Source: Haliscomenobacter sp041740695
GTDB lineage: Bacteria > Bacteroidota > Bacteroidia > Chitinophagales > Saprospiraceae
DNA length: 64,000 nucleotides
NCBI RefSeq assembly: GCF_041740695.1
Contig: NZ_JBGSLK010000001.1
Coordinates: forward strand, 55,818-119,817
Direction of reading: 5' to 3'
Positions 52,434-62,485 of the stretch are shown piece by piece. The position numbers and the translations under genes were made by a program. The notes beneath the pieces were generated by a model, which ran no database searches, was not told where the DNA came from, and saw only the letters and a program-made list of their open reading frames with translations. Positions within the stretch are counted from its first letter, which is position 1. Every line of letters begins with the position of its first letter.

Positions 52434-54257
52434 TTATTCTTCCTTACTTCCGCTGCTTAACAACCCTTCAGGGACTGTCAGCTCACCTGTTTCGGCATCT
52501 ATTAAGCCGTTTACTTCGTCTTCTATGTTTGTTGCCTGGGTATAAATGTCGCCCATCAGGGGGCGCTTGCGCAATTCTGCTTTGTATGCTTTTATTTTTT
52601 TGGCCCGCTCTTCTGCAGCCCTCGGTCCACCATAATGAGCAAAGCCAAAGCCTCCCCATTCGCTTACCACCAGCGGCACTTGCTTTCTAAAGAAAAACGG
52701 GTCACCAATTACCAGCGGGAATCCTGTAACATCTTCCAACTCGCCTTCGATCATTCTGTCCAGTTTTTCACACCACATCGATAAATCAGGGTTGTAAAGA
52801 TGCACCGTCAGCAGGTCAGACCTTAGCCGGCCTTCGTGAGAGATGTGGTTCCAGCCATCGTTGTCAACCACCAGAAACTGCGGATGCTCTATATGCATGT
52901 AGTGAAAGGTATCCGTCACATACTTGCGTGTTTCCGGGTTACTGGCAATATCCTCCGCACCCCAGTCCTCATTATACAGGCTCCAGATCACTACAGAAGG
53001 ATGGTTTTCTATCAATGCAAGCATGCGCAGCAGCTCCTCTCGGTGATTTTGCCGGCTTATCACAGTAGACTGATGAGGGCTTGGCACTTCCACCCAAAGC
53101 AGGATGCCCAGCTTGTCAGCAAGGTTATAAATGCGCGGGTCGACACCTGCAATGTGAATACGGATGAGATTGCATCCAAGCTTTTTCATTGCATGAATGT
53201 GCAGCTTGATTTGTTCGTAGGTGGCAGTGCCGGGCTGGTACAATATGCCATCGAGATAAACGGGCTCATTGTTGAGGTAAATAAAACTTCCACGTGATTC
53301 AATTTTGCGTAGGCCGAAGTAAGTTTCTATTTCTGCAGTGTAGCCCTGCGCATCTATAAGCTGTGCAACAAGACGATAAAGATGCGGATCGGCAGGCGAC
53401 CATAATTGCGCATCGGGCACTTCCACCACCACCCGCTGTCTCTTTTGCCCATTCTCCAACCTGATGGGAAAATCGGAAGTAGCAATAGGCTCTGTGCCGT
53501 CTTGCTTGCGGTTAAAGACTTTAAGGCGTATGGTATAGAAGCCGGGATCGTGAATACGTGTGGTGAGGTTGAACCGCACCAGCTTATCCTCAACAATAGA
53601 AACTACCCGTAATCTGTTGCGCTCCACTTGCTCTATCCACACACTTCGCACAGCACCAGTATAGGTCTGGTACCAAATGCCACCACGCTTAAAGATGTGA
53701 GACTCTTGCTTGCCCCGCGGCTGGTCGGCATCCATAGTGTCACAGATGCGCACCGTGAGGCGATTGATCGGCTTTAAAATAGACTCATCAAGCTCATAAG
53801 AAAATGAGGTGTATTCACCAAGGTGCACCTGTTCACCTTCTATGGTGCTGAGCTGGATGCCATTGAGCCACACTCGCGTTTCGTAGCCACAGGCACCGAA
53901 GGTAAGCTGCAGCATGGAGTGGACGCCATCGCGATGCAGCATTGCAGGCAAAGGAAACTCACGCTCATACCACGCCACCACTTTATCCTGCCATGCTGCG
54001 TTGCCTGATGGTTCTCTTGCCGCTATAATGTGATCTTCTATTGAGCCGGGCCAATGGGCAGTGGAAGTATAAGTGTGCCCTACATGCCAGCTTTCTAATA
54101 ATCCTTTATCGTCGGGGTCTAAAGCAAAACGCCACTCCCCATCAAGCAGTATAGGCGTGTTAGAGCGTAAAACCGTCCGGGGCAGCGGATTTATAAACGT
54201 ATCATCTACAAGGTGTTCCTCGGTACTTTTCGATGTGCCATAATTGGGATGTTCCAT
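52434..54257 (-). CDS. Glycoside hydrolase family 2 (beta-glucuronidase/galactosidase type)
   Basis: Start ATG 54257 gives 607 residues ('MEHPNYGTSKSTEEHL'). The longer frame passes through a palindrome and is not preferred. No signal peptide is visible, so it may act in the cytoplasm or periplasm. The GH2 sandwich domains ('LLDGEWRFALDPDDKG', 'CGYETRVWLNG', 'VRSVWIEQVERNRLRV') precede the TIM barrel, with acid/base Glu ~430 ('WSLYNEDWG') and nucleophile Glu ~533 ('VVSEWGGFGF'). The short length resembles beta-glucuronidases. It lies downstream of SusC/SusD but behind a terminator, and so may be separately controlled. Confidence 0.88.
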   Translation of the reverse strand: MEHPNYGTSKSTEEHLVDDTFINPLPRTVLRSNTPILLDGEWRFALDPDDKGLLESWHVGHTYTSTAHWPGSIEDHIIAAREPSGNAAWQDKVVAWYEREFPLPAMLHRDGVHSMLQLTFGACGYETRVWLNGIQLSTIEGEQVHLGEYTSFSYELDESILKPINRLTVRICDTMDADQPRGKQESHIFKRGGIWYQTYTGAVRSVWIEQVERNRLRVVSIVEDKLVRFNLTTRIHDPGFYTIRLKVFNRKQDGTEPIATSDFPIRLENGQKRQRVVVEVPDAQLWSPADPHLYRLVAQLIDAQGYTAEIETYFGLRKIESRGSFIYLNNEPVYLDGILYQPGTATYEQIKLHIHAMKKLGCNLIRIHIAGVDPRIYNLADKLGILLWVEVPSPHQSTVISRQNHREELLRMLALIENHPSVVIWSLYNEDWGAEDIASNPETRKYVTDTFHYMHIEHPQFLVVDNDGWNHISHEGRLRSDLLTVHLYNPDLSMWCEKLDRMIEGELEDVTGFPLVIGDPFFFRKQVPLVVSEWGGFGFAHYGGPRAAEERAKKIKAYKAELRKRPLMGDIYTQATNIEDEVNGLIDAETGELTVPEGLLSSGSKEE

Positions 54258-54287
54258 TTGGAGGGAGACTGTTGCAATGCTTTGTTT

Positions 54288-54307
54288 TATACCCCACGCG
54301 GGGTATA
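54288..54307. promoter_or_regulatory. Palindrome upstream of the GH2 gene
   Basis: TATACCCC and GGGGTATA form perfect 8-bp arms around ACGC, 31 bp before the GH2 start. It could be a repressor or activator site. Confidence 0.55.
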
Positions 54308-54481
54308 GCAGGCAGTGTTTTACTTGCAAATATCTTGCTAAGCAATTTGAACAAGGCATTTAGGTGCATATCATCACTTCCTAAAACGCAGACCACTATC
54401 GTTTCATTGCAGGTTAGCAAATTGCTTTCGTGGTGGCTATTGACAAAAATTATGCGTATACCTTGAATCAGCGTTGCTAGC

Positions 54482-54516
54482 AAAAAAAAAGTAGCACCGC
54501 CCCTCAGCGATGCTAC
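54482..54516 (-). terminator. Rho-independent terminator after SusD
   Basis: On the minus strand GTAGCATCGC and GCGGTGCTAC pair around TGAGGG, followed by nine T. It starts about 34 bp after the SusD stop. Confidence 0.9.
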
Positions 54517-54549
54517 CTTCAAAATGATCATAAAACAGTACAGTAATGA

Positions 54550-55950
54550 TTAGTAGCCAGGATTCTGGCCAAAAGTTGTCGGGTTGTTCATGATGTCGAT
54601 TTCCTGTTGAGGAATCGCATACAGGAGCCGAAATGGCGCGATGGTGATTTTTTTATTGGCTGCGATTTCGGCAATGGCCGTACCTCTGCGCACCAAGTCA
54701 AACCAACGGTCGCCTTCAAAAGGCAGTTCCAGCCTTCTTTGTTTGTAAATTTCTGCACGGAAGCTTTCTTGGGTGGGTAAATCCGTGCCTGTTAGTTCCT
54801 TCAATCCAGCGCGTTTGCGCACGGCATTGAGGTGTGCTAACGCAGTACCCGCAGCCGTGCTGGCGTTGTACCCAATTTCATTGAGCGCTTCGGCTTGAAT
54901 CAGCAGAACATCGGCATACCGCAAGATTGGGAAGTCGGTACCTGAATTGTTGTTGACGGGTATGTCGAGAAACTTCCGGGGCATGATCAGGCTACTTCCG
55001 GTTGGTCTTACTGCATCAACCAAGGTTTTGCGCAAGTCACCTTCTTCCGTGTAAGCCTTCTGAATCGTGGTATCGATCCCGATTACCTGAGTATTGGCAT
55101 ACCAGAATCCATGATCTTGACCAGAAATACCCTTGGTGAACCGAATGGCGAACAAAATTTCGGCGTGGTACTTGGTGGTTGCACTGAAAACATCGGCCAC
55201 ATTGGGCAACAATGCAAAAGTTTTGGCATTGATCAGTTCATCCAACACGGTACGGGTGTCGTTGTACTTTTTTTGGTACAAATACACTTTGCCTAAGAGC
55301 CCCTTGGCCGCGCCTTGGGTAACCCGACCCAAATCGGCCGCAGGGTACGTGGCGGGAAGATTGGCCGCTGCAAACTTCAGATCCGTTTCAATTTGGGCAT
55401 AAACTGCCGCAACATCATCGCGCTTCAAGCTGGCAGCGCTCAAAGGGTCGATCGTTTTGATTACCAATGGAACGGCACCCCAAAGACGCACCAAGTTGAA
55501 ATAGTTCAGTGCACGAATGAAAGAAGCTTCCCCTTTGATGCGGTTTTTTAGGGTATTGTCCATGTTGATCGGCTCAACCGATTCGATCACCGTATTGCAA
55601 CGAAAAATGCTGCTGTAAATGGCCGTCCAACTGTTGTACAAGTTGGTATTTCCGGGGTTGTCGGAAAAGCGGTTAATCTGGAAATTTTGTCCAGCACCAG
55701 AAGATGGATCCTGATCCGAAAAATTATCGCCACGGTGCTCCATCAAAATCTGAAAAGTACCCCCGTACTGCCCACCAACGGCCAGTGACTTGTAACAGCC
55801 ATTTACGGCAGCAATTGCGTCCAATGAGGTTTTAAAAAAATTCTCCGGGGAGATGGTGGATTGTGGCGTCAGGTCCAAAAAATCTTGCTGACAAGAAGTG
55901 CCCACGATCAGGAGCAAACTCAACGCAATAAGTATATTTTTCATGTTCAT
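54550..55950 (-). CDS. SusD/RagB-family nutrient-binding outer-membrane lipoprotein
   Basis: The protein has 466 residues and a lipoprotein signal ('ALSLLLIVGTSCQQDF'). SusD hallmarks are 'LDLTPQSTISPENFFKT', the helical TPR-like region ('EASFIRALNYFNLVRLWGAV'), and the C-terminal 'RRLELPFEGDRWFDLVRRG'. It caps the SusC transporter and binds the glycan or other polymer. The SusC gene is immediately upstream on the same strand, 31 bp away. The ligand is not predictable. Confidence 0.96.
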   Translation of the reverse strand: MNMKNILIALSLLLIVGTSCQQDFLDLTPQSTISPENFFKTSLDAIAAVNGCYKSLAVGGQYGGTFQILMEHRGDNFSDQDPSSGAGQNFQINRFSDNPGNTNLYNSWTAIYSSIFRCNTVIESVEPINMDNTLKNRIKGEASFIRALNYFNLVRLWGAVPLVIKTIDPLSAASLKRDDVAAVYAQIETDLKFAAANLPATYPAADLGRVTQGAAKGLLGKVYLYQKKYNDTRTVLDELINAKTFALLPNVADVFSATTKYHAEILFAIRFTKGISGQDHGFWYANTQVIGIDTTIQKAYTEEGDLRKTLVDAVRPTGSSLIMPRKFLDIPVNNNSGTDFPILRYADVLLIQAEALNEIGYNASTAAGTALAHLNAVRKRAGLKELTGTDLPTQESFRAEIYKQRRLELPFEGDRWFDLVRRGTAIAEIAANKKITIAPFRLLYAIPQQEIDIMNNPTTFGQNPGY

Positions 55951-55981
55951 TTCATTTTGATAAAAAACAAATTCAAGTTCC

Positions 55982-58900
55982 TTAGAAACTGAAATTCAGG
56001 CCAAAAGTGTAGGTGCGCGCCAAGGGATACGACCCGTAGTCTTCGCCAGTAGTCAATGAACTATCAGGACGGTCGCTGATCTCGGGGTTGAAGTAAGGAT
56101 ACTTGCTCCAGGTGATCGGGTTCAAAACGGATAGGTAAATTCTTGCCCCCGCGATTTTAGCCTTAGCCAGTGACTCGCTGTTGAAGGTATAGCCCAGGGT
56201 CATGTTGCGAACCCGTACGTAAGAGCCATCCTCGATGTGCCAGCTTGAAGTGATCCCGTTGCCACCCGTAGCCAAGCGGTTGGCGCGGTTGACCAAACCA
56301 TTGCCTGGGTCAGTTGGCGACTTGTAATAACCCAATACTTCTCGGGTGTTGTTGAAGTTTCCTTCTACGTTGGCAAAGTAACGGTTGAGCAACGCTACTA
56401 CTTTGAAACCCTGGCTGCCTTGTACGGCCACGTTCAGATCAAAGTTTTTGTAGCGGAAAGTGTTGCTGAATCCGAAGGTGTACTTGGGCTGGAAGTTGCC
56501 CAGAATCTTGCGGTCGTTGGCATCAATTTTTCCATCTCCATTGACGTCTTCAAACTTGAAGTCACCAACTTTGGTCGGGTTGCTGGTTTTCGCCGAAGCG
56601 TCCAGATCCGCTTGGTCTTTGTAGATGCCAATCACATTGTAAAGGTAGTAAGAGGCAATCGTTTCGCCAATTTGGGTAATGAAATAGGTATTACCTGTAC
56701 CACCCGTTTGGATAATTGGCGCACCAGATGGCCCCAGTTTGGTAATTTTGTTTTGGTTGGTCGAATAGTTGAGGTTACCTTCCAGGGCAAAATTGGTGCT
56801 CAGTCTTTTGTTGTACCCCAAGGACACTTCCACTCCACGGTTGTTCATCTCCCCGATGTTCTGGAGGTAGGTGCTGAATCCTGAACCACTGGGTACTGGC
56901 AGGTTCAACAGTAGTTTGCTGGTGTTGGAATTGTAGTAATCAACCGTCAAATTCAATGCTGATTTGAAAAAGCTGATGTCCACCCCAATATCGGTACTGG
57001 CGGTATTTTCCCAGGATAAGTTATCGTTGGCCGGGGTGGTGATGGAAATCCCGTTGTTCAAGGCGGAGTTGCCAAAAATGTAGTTGCTGTTGTTGTTGCT
57101 CAACTGGGCGCGTGAGCCATAGTTGGGAATCTGAAAGTTGCCCGTCAAACCATAGCTGGCGCGAATTTTGAACGCATTGATGAATCCTAAGTTTCCAAAA
57201 AAGTTTTCCCTGGCAATGTCCCAGGCAGCAGACACTGATGGGAACAAGGCCCACTTGTTGTTGGCACCAAAACGAGAAGAACCATCTCGCCGAGCCGAAG
57301 CCGAAAGGAAATATTTCCCAGCATAGTTGTACTGCGCTCTGGCCAACAAAGAAAGCAAGCTCCATTGCTGCAAAGAAGAGTTACCCGACAAAATCTGACC
57401 CGCATTCAGCGTGGATACGGCGTCCGTTGGAAAGTTATTCGCGGTCAAGGTATTGCGATCCTGGTTTTCTTTTTGGGCAGAATACCCCGCCAGTAAGTCC
57501 AATTTGTGCACGCCAAACAGCTTGGAATACGTCAAAGTATTTTCAACCAACCAGTTGGAAAATTGATCGGTATTGGAATAACCCGTTGACACCGATCGGC
57601 CAAGTACACCTTGGGTAGGCAAGTTAGAAGGGCGATAATAATCCCGACGGAAGGAATTGATGTCGGTAGCAACAGCCAAACGGTATTTCAAACCTTCTAT
57701 TATTTCGTATTCGCCATAAGAGTTGGCCAAAAGGCGGAAGTTTTTGATTTGATCTTTGGTCAAATTCGCTACGGCAACTGGGTTCAGCTGGTTGGTTTGT
57801 CCAAAACCCCATACGTTTACCGAGTCGGCAAAGGAACCATCTGGATTGTATACCGGGAAGATTGGCGCATAACCCAAGGCCATCGAAATGACGCCTGAGT
57901 TGGGCGCAAACCAAGGTCCTTCAGAATTCACCACCTGGTTGGTGGAGAAAGAAGGGCTCATGTTGACGCCAAAACTGAATTTATTCAACTTGGCATCTAC
58001 TCTAAAGCGCGTGTTGTAACGGGTCAGGTTGTTGTTGATCACGATGCCATCTTGGTTCAAGTAGGCGCCTGAAAACAAAAACGTGATGTTTTCTGTACCT
58101 CCACTGACGCTCAAAGTGTGGCTTTGCATCGGTGCCTGGCGGAAAATTTCGTCTTGCCAATCGGTGTTGGTCAAACCTTGCTGGCCAGCCAAGTAAGGAG
58201 CAATTTGATGTGGAATGCGCAAGGCAGGGTTGGTTGGACGAACACTGTTGGGGTCGGTTGGTTTACCCGTAGGCACCGCATCAAAATAGGCATTGTTGTG
58301 TCCGTCGTATACCACTTGAGCGTATTCGTAAGCGTCCAACAAATCTACTTTTTTGTTGACTTCCTGTAGGCCGTAGCTACCGTCGTAGTTGATTCTGAGC
58401 TGGCCAGATTTTCCTTTTTTGGTGGTGATCAGTACCACGCCACCTGAACCTCTGGAACCATAAATTGCCGCAGAAGCCGCATCTTTCAATACATCGATGG
58501 ATTCGATATCGCTGGGATTCAAAGAAGCCAGGGGATTGAAGGGTTGCTCGTAGCTGTTCACACCGTTGGAAGCACTGCGGGTATCATTGGTCACGGGAAT
58601 CCCGTCGATCACAAACAAGGGGTTGTTGCCCGCACTGATCGAACTCACCCCACGGATACGGATGGATACATTGCCGCCCGGTGCACCGCTGGTTTGAATG
58701 ACGTTCACACCTGCCATTTTGCCCACCAAGGCTTGATCAAATGAGGTTACGGCCTGTTCTTTGATATCTTTGGCCTGTACCGAAGCAACCGAACCCGTTA
58801 GGTCACGCTTGGCCCTTACCCCATAACCAGTAACCACAAGGGTGTTGAGGTTAGTGGAAGAAGCTTTCAGGTTGACGGACAACGTATTCTTTTCTCCAGC

Positions 58901-59263
58901 TTTTGCAGTATAAATGATGACTCGTTCTTCATATCCAATGTACGAAACAATCAAAGTAGAGGGTTCTTCGGTCGATAAGGCAATTGAAAAATTACCTTCG
59001 ATGTCTGTGACTGCGCCTTTGTCCGTACCTTTTACTCGGATCGAGGCACCAATCAAGGGTTCGCCCGATTCGGAGGTAACTTTCCCTTCAACGACTTCTT
59101 CGGCAATGGCAATTTCCATGGATGCATTGCTTGCTTTATTGGTACCAAAAGAAGGATGGGAAAAAAGGGGATGGCTAAGCCCCAAAAACGAGATCATGGC
59201 GAAACTCCAAAGACTCATGGTCTGCAAATTGGAGCGTCGACGCTTACGGCGTGCAAGATTCAT
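55982..59263 (-). CDS. SusC/RagA-family TonB-linked outer-membrane transporter
   Basis: The protein has 1093 residues and an N-terminal export signal after a basic start ('MSLWSFAMISFLGLSHPLFS'). A CarboxypepD_reg domain ('VEGKVTSESGEPLIGASIRV') is followed by a plug ('NTLVVTGYGVRAKRDLTGSV', 'VIQTSGAPGGNVSIRIRGVS', 'IYGSRGSGGVVLITTKKG') and a 22-strand barrel ending in 'ARTYTFGLNFSF'. It imports oligomers captured by SusD, using TonB energy. No sigma/anti-sigma or hybrid two-component gene is adjacent. Confidence 0.96.
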   Translation of the reverse strand: MNLARRKRRRSNLQTMSLWSFAMISFLGLSHPLFSHPSFGTNKASNASMEIAIAEEVVEGKVTSESGEPLIGASIRVKGTDKGAVTDIEGNFSIALSTEEPSTLIVSYIGYEERVIIYTAKAGEKNTLSVNLKASSTNLNTLVVTGYGVRAKRDLTGSVASVQAKDIKEQAVTSFDQALVGKMAGVNVIQTSGAPGGNVSIRIRGVSSISAGNNPLFVIDGIPVTNDTRSASNGVNSYEQPFNPLASLNPSDIESIDVLKDAASAAIYGSRGSGGVVLITTKKGKSGQLRINYDGSYGLQEVNKKVDLLDAYEYAQVVYDGHNNAYFDAVPTGKPTDPNSVRPTNPALRIPHQIAPYLAGQQGLTNTDWQDEIFRQAPMQSHTLSVSGGTENITFLFSGAYLNQDGIVINNNLTRYNTRFRVDAKLNKFSFGVNMSPSFSTNQVVNSEGPWFAPNSGVISMALGYAPIFPVYNPDGSFADSVNVWGFGQTNQLNPVAVANLTKDQIKNFRLLANSYGEYEIIEGLKYRLAVATDINSFRRDYYRPSNLPTQGVLGRSVSTGYSNTDQFSNWLVENTLTYSKLFGVHKLDLLAGYSAQKENQDRNTLTANNFPTDAVSTLNAGQILSGNSSLQQWSLLSLLARAQYNYAGKYFLSASARRDGSSRFGANNKWALFPSVSAAWDIARENFFGNLGFINAFKIRASYGLTGNFQIPNYGSRAQLSNNNSNYIFGNSALNNGISITTPANDNLSWENTASTDIGVDISFFKSALNLTVDYYNSNTSKLLLNLPVPSGSGFSTYLQNIGEMNNRGVEVSLGYNKRLSTNFALEGNLNYSTNQNKITKLGPSGAPIIQTGGTGNTYFITQIGETIASYYLYNVIGIYKDQADLDASAKTSNPTKVGDFKFEDVNGDGKIDANDRKILGNFQPKYTFGFSNTFRYKNFDLNVAVQGSQGFKVVALLNRYFANVEGNFNNTREVLGYYKSPTDPGNGLVNRANRLATGGNGITSSWHIEDGSYVRVRNMTLGYTFNSESLAKAKIAGARIYLSVLNPITWSKYPYFNPEISDRPDSSLTTGEDYGSYPLARTYTFGLNFSF

Positions 59264-59322
59264 AGTGGTGAATTTGTTTAAAAAATCTTAAAGTAGAATA
59301 GTGTGTTTGTGTAGATTTCCGC

Positions 59323-59330
59323 ACAAAGGT
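59323..59330 (-). promoter_or_regulatory. Bacteroidota -7 box for SusC/SusD
   Basis: On the minus strand TACCTTTG matches TAnnTTTG, 59 bases upstream of the SusC start. Confidence 0.55.
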
Positions 59331-59672
59331 AGGAGGGATAAAAGGCTAGGTTTGGCTAGAACGGAATAAGAAATTGTAAGGCTTTGATTAATGTTTTAGC
59401 ACAGAAATTGGTAAAAATTGTCCTTTACCCGGTGCTTAGTTTACATTCAAGCATCCATGCTCAACAATTTGAATGCAAAACAAACTAAGCGACCAAACTT
59501 TGCGTTTTTCGGCGTGTAAAGTTGAAATCACTCCTGCACATTTCTTGTTAATAATGGATTAAGATCACCTTAAGGAGTGAACTTTTTTTGCGTTTACTTT
59601 TTGCGCATCCCCAAGATTGGATTTAATAGTGGTCTGGCCTTGAACCACCGAAGGTGGCAAAACTCCTAAAAA

Positions 59673-59716
59673 CTAACTCTGTGAAACTCTGCGTGTACTC
59701 CGCGAAACTCTGCGGT
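59673..59716. repeat. CTCTG-type intergenic repeat
   Basis: Imperfect direct copies of a GTGAAACTCTGCG-like unit follow one another (CTCTGTGAAACTCTGCG, CTCCGCGAAACTCTGCGG). Similar sequences occur as dispersed intergenic repeats in many environmental bacteria. Confidence 0.55.
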
Positions 59717-59742
59717 AAAAAAATATTTATTCAGCCTTAATA

Positions 59743-61017
59743 TTAAGCGTTTGCATTGGTTCCCTCGCCCTCAAATTCTTCAACAACAACCTGGTCCTTT
59801 CCAAAAAACAAACGATAAAAGGGCAAGCTGAACCCAATTTTCACCAAAAAAAACAAGGCCACACAATACAAGGTACTAAACAGAATCACTGCAAAACACA
59901 TCGACTGAATGATCACTCCATCAGCATGTCCCCGTTGTAGTGGCAAGGTAGCGATAACCGCCGCCCCCAAACCTTTCGGAATCATGATGGACATGATGGA
60001 CTTGTCCAATAACGGAGTATCTCTGGTTACAATCAAACGTACAATGATGATGCGGGAAGCGTATAGTACCAGCGTAATGATTGCGCCCCACATCAGCCAG
60101 TCCAAACGATTGATTTGGATGCTGATGCCAATGAACACAAAGAAAAAAGTACGCAACAAAAAGACCATCTCACTGAAAAAATCCTTTTCAATTTGGGACA
60201 AGACAATGCTTTGATTGGGAATAATGCGCTCCAGCAATTTAGGTTCAAAATATTGCAGGTTGCCAATGGCGATTCCAAAAGACAAGGCCGTAATGGGGCC
60301 GCTGTAATTGAGGTATTCGGTGACCCCGTACAAAATAAACAGAAAAGCCGGCGTAGAAAACTTGGTCGATTTCAGGTTGGGAATTTTGTTGAGGATAAAA
60401 GACCATAAAAACGCCCCGCCAATCCCCATCAGCAACGCAATGACCAGCGAAGCAATAAACTGCGACAACACAGTTTCTGCCCGAATTTCTCCACTCATCA
60501 TCAAACCCAAAATACTCAGTGGAATGGCTAAGGTAAATACATCCGTTTCCGCTGATTCCATGATTAAGGTCGTGGCTGTTTTAGGCTTCACTGCCACTTT
60601 TTTCACCAGGCCAACCACCACTGCAGAGGAAGTTCCACCTAAGGTAGCTCCGATAAACAGGCAAGTCAGAATGGGCAAATGCAAAATCAAATAACACATG
60701 ACCGCCACGGTAACCCAGGTGACCAAAAAGCCTAGCGTAGTAATCCCCGCCGATTCTTTAAAAGAGGCTTTTACCTCGGAAATCTTCAAATCGGTACCAC
60801 TTTCAAACAATATAAAAATGAGCACCAGGTTGCTGAACAAGGGGCCAAATTGGCCAAATGAAGTAGGATCAACGAGGTGAAAAACCGGGCCCAACAACAT
60901 CCCAATCAGCATCAAACCCAGTACATCCGGGATGCTCCTGCGTTCAAAAATCCCGTTGAGGTAATGCCCCCAGAAAATGAATAAGCCAATGATGATGATG
61001 ATGATCGATGTTTGCAT
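59743..61017 (-). CDS. Cation/proton antiporter
   Basis: The protein has 424 residues with about twelve hydrophobic segments ('IIIIIIGLFIFWGHYLNGIF' at the start). Monovalent-cation/proton antiporter features include 'LIFILFESGTDLKISEVK', 'IGATLGGTSSAVVVGLVKKV' and 'ETDVFTLAIPLSILGLM'. No C-terminal RCK/TrkA regulatory domain is attached. It exchanges Na+ or K+ for H+ across the inner membrane. It is divergent from the rhamnose-type operon. Confidence 0.9.
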   Translation of the reverse strand: MQTSIIIIIIGLFIFWGHYLNGIFERRSIPDVLGLMLIGMLLGPVFHLVDPTSFGQFGPLFSNLVLIFILFESGTDLKISEVKASFKESAGITTLGFLVTWVTVAVMCYLILHLPILTCLFIGATLGGTSSAVVVGLVKKVAVKPKTATTLIMESAETDVFTLAIPLSILGLMMSGEIRAETVLSQFIASLVIALLMGIGGAFLWSFILNKIPNLKSTKFSTPAFLFILYGVTEYLNYSGPITALSFGIAIGNLQYFEPKLLERIIPNQSIVLSQIEKDFFSEMVFLLRTFFFVFIGISIQINRLDWLMWGAIITLVLYASRIIIVRLIVTRDTPLLDKSIMSIMIPKGLGAAVIATLPLQRGHADGVIIQSMCFAVILFSTLYCVALFFLVKIGFSLPFYRLFFGKDQVVVEEFEGEGTNANA

Positions 61018-61189
61018 AGAAATCAGTGTCGATTTACAGGTATATTGGTTGTTGGTTCATAAAGCTAAGGAAATAATGCCGGATGCCCCTTCTAATCAAA
61101 AATATTTCAATTTTTGCAACAGGAGAGCACAGGATACCAATCCTCTAATCATTCTTTTAATTTGTAAACATTATCTTTAGCAAAACAAA

Positions 61190-62485
61190 ATGAGCTACGC
61201 TGCAATGATCGCAAACGAACAAATCCAATACCATAACCAGGCCCAATTGCCTGAACATGCAACCCGGTTGAACTTTATCGAAGGGGTGCTGGAGCGCAAG
61301 GGCTTCAATGTGGTGCAAGTTGTCGAAAAAATCCGGGCCTTCCAAATTGCCATCCCCAGTTGGGCGCTCGGCAGCGGCGGAACCCGCTTTGGGCGTTTCA
61401 GCATCGGTGGTGAGCCACGCAATTTGGAGGAAAAAATTGAAGATGTGGGCCTCATCCACCAACTCAATCGTTCGGCCAATTCTATTTCCTTACACATTCC
61501 CTGGGACATTCCCAAGGATGTACCCGCGCTCAAAAAATTGCTCAGTCAACATGGTTTGACCATCGACTCCGTCAATTCAAATACCTTTCAAGACCAAAAA
61601 GATCAGGCCTATAGTTATAAATTTGGCTCCCTTTGCCATACGGAAAGTGTAGTCCGCCAACAGGCCATTGACCACAATATTCAATGTGTAGAGTATGGCA
61701 AACAATTGAATTCCAAAGTATTGACCGTTTGGCTCGCCGATGGCTCTAATTTCCCAGGCCAGCACCACTTGCGCCGCGCCTATCAACGCACCTCCGAGTC
61801 CCTGGCCGACATTTACAGCGCCATGCCCGACGACTGGACCATGCTCATCGAGTACAAACCCTACGAGCCCAATTTTTACTCCATGATCATCCCCGATTGG
61901 GGCACCTCCTACTCCCTGTGCCAATCCGTGGGTAAAAATGCGCAGGTATTGGTCGATTTGGGGCACCATCTGCCCAATACCAACATTGAACAAATTGTAG
62001 GTCGCCTCATGCACTTTGGCCGCCTGGGTGGCTTCCACTTCAATGGCTCCATGTACGGCGACGACGACTTGACCACGGGTAGCATCAAACCCTTCCAGTT
62101 GTTCCTGATTTTTAACGAACTGGTCGACGGCATGAGCGACCCCACGGTCAAAAATCCGGATATCGCCTGGATGATCGACGCCAGCCACAACACCAAAGAC
62201 CCCATCGAAGACTTGTTGCAATCGGTCAATGGCATCCTCTCAGCTTACGCTCGGGCACTTTTGGTAGACCGCGCTGCCCTGAGCCAGGCCCAGGAAGAAA
62301 ATGATGTAGTACAAGCTGAAGAACTCCTGCGCGACGCTTTCCTCACCGATGTGCGCCCGCTCGTTGCCGAAGCCATGCGCCTGGACGGCGGGGCTATTGA
62401 CCCTCTGGGCGCTTTCCGCTCGGCTCAAGTTCGGTCCAATTTGATTGAAAAAAGAGGTAAATTCAGTACGGCAACGGGCTTATGA
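61190..62485 (+). CDS. rhaI: L-rhamnose isomerase-type sugar isomerase
   Basis: The protein has 431 residues, the length of the RhaI-type isomerases (TIM barrel, Pseudomonas stutzeri class), not the longer E. coli RhaA. Metal-site-like residues are seen in 'MLIEYKPYEPNFY', 'LVDLGHHLPNTNIEQIVG', 'GGFHFNGSMYGDDDLTTGS' and 'WMIDASHNTKDPIEDLL'. It converts L-rhamnose to L-rhamnulose. The stop codon overlaps the start of the kinase gene by four bases (ATGA), as expected for a catabolic operon. Confidence 0.85.
   Translation: MSYAAMIANEQIQYHNQAQLPEHATRLNFIEGVLERKGFNVVQVVEKIRAFQIAIPSWALGSGGTRFGRFSIGGEPRNLEEKIEDVGLIHQLNRSANSISLHIPWDIPKDVPALKKLLSQHGLTIDSVNSNTFQDQKDQAYSYKFGSLCHTESVVRQQAIDHNIQCVEYGKQLNSKVLTVWLADGSNFPGQHHLRRAYQRTSESLADIYSAMPDDWTMLIEYKPYEPNFYSMIIPDWGTSYSLCQSVGKNAQVLVDLGHHLPNTNIEQIVGRLMHFGRLGGFHFNGSMYGDDDLTTGSIKPFQLFLIFNELVDGMSDPTVKNPDIAWMIDASHNTKDPIEDLLQSVNGILSAYARALLVDRAALSQAQEENDVVQAEELLRDAFLTDVRPLVAEAMRLDGGAIDPLGAFRSAQVRSNLIEKRGKFSTATGL

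Larger units (their letters stand above)
59264..59742. other. 479-bp intergenic region upstream of SusC
   Basis: It holds the SusC -7 box and, at its far end, a repeat-like segment related to direct CTCTG units. No gene was recognised. The middle part (59395-59620) is A/T rich and without obvious structure. Confidence 0.5.

Noticed and set aside
54202..54531. Small minus-strand frame between GH2 and SusD
   Set aside because: It crosses the palindrome and the terminator, has no domain and overlaps the GH2 start.
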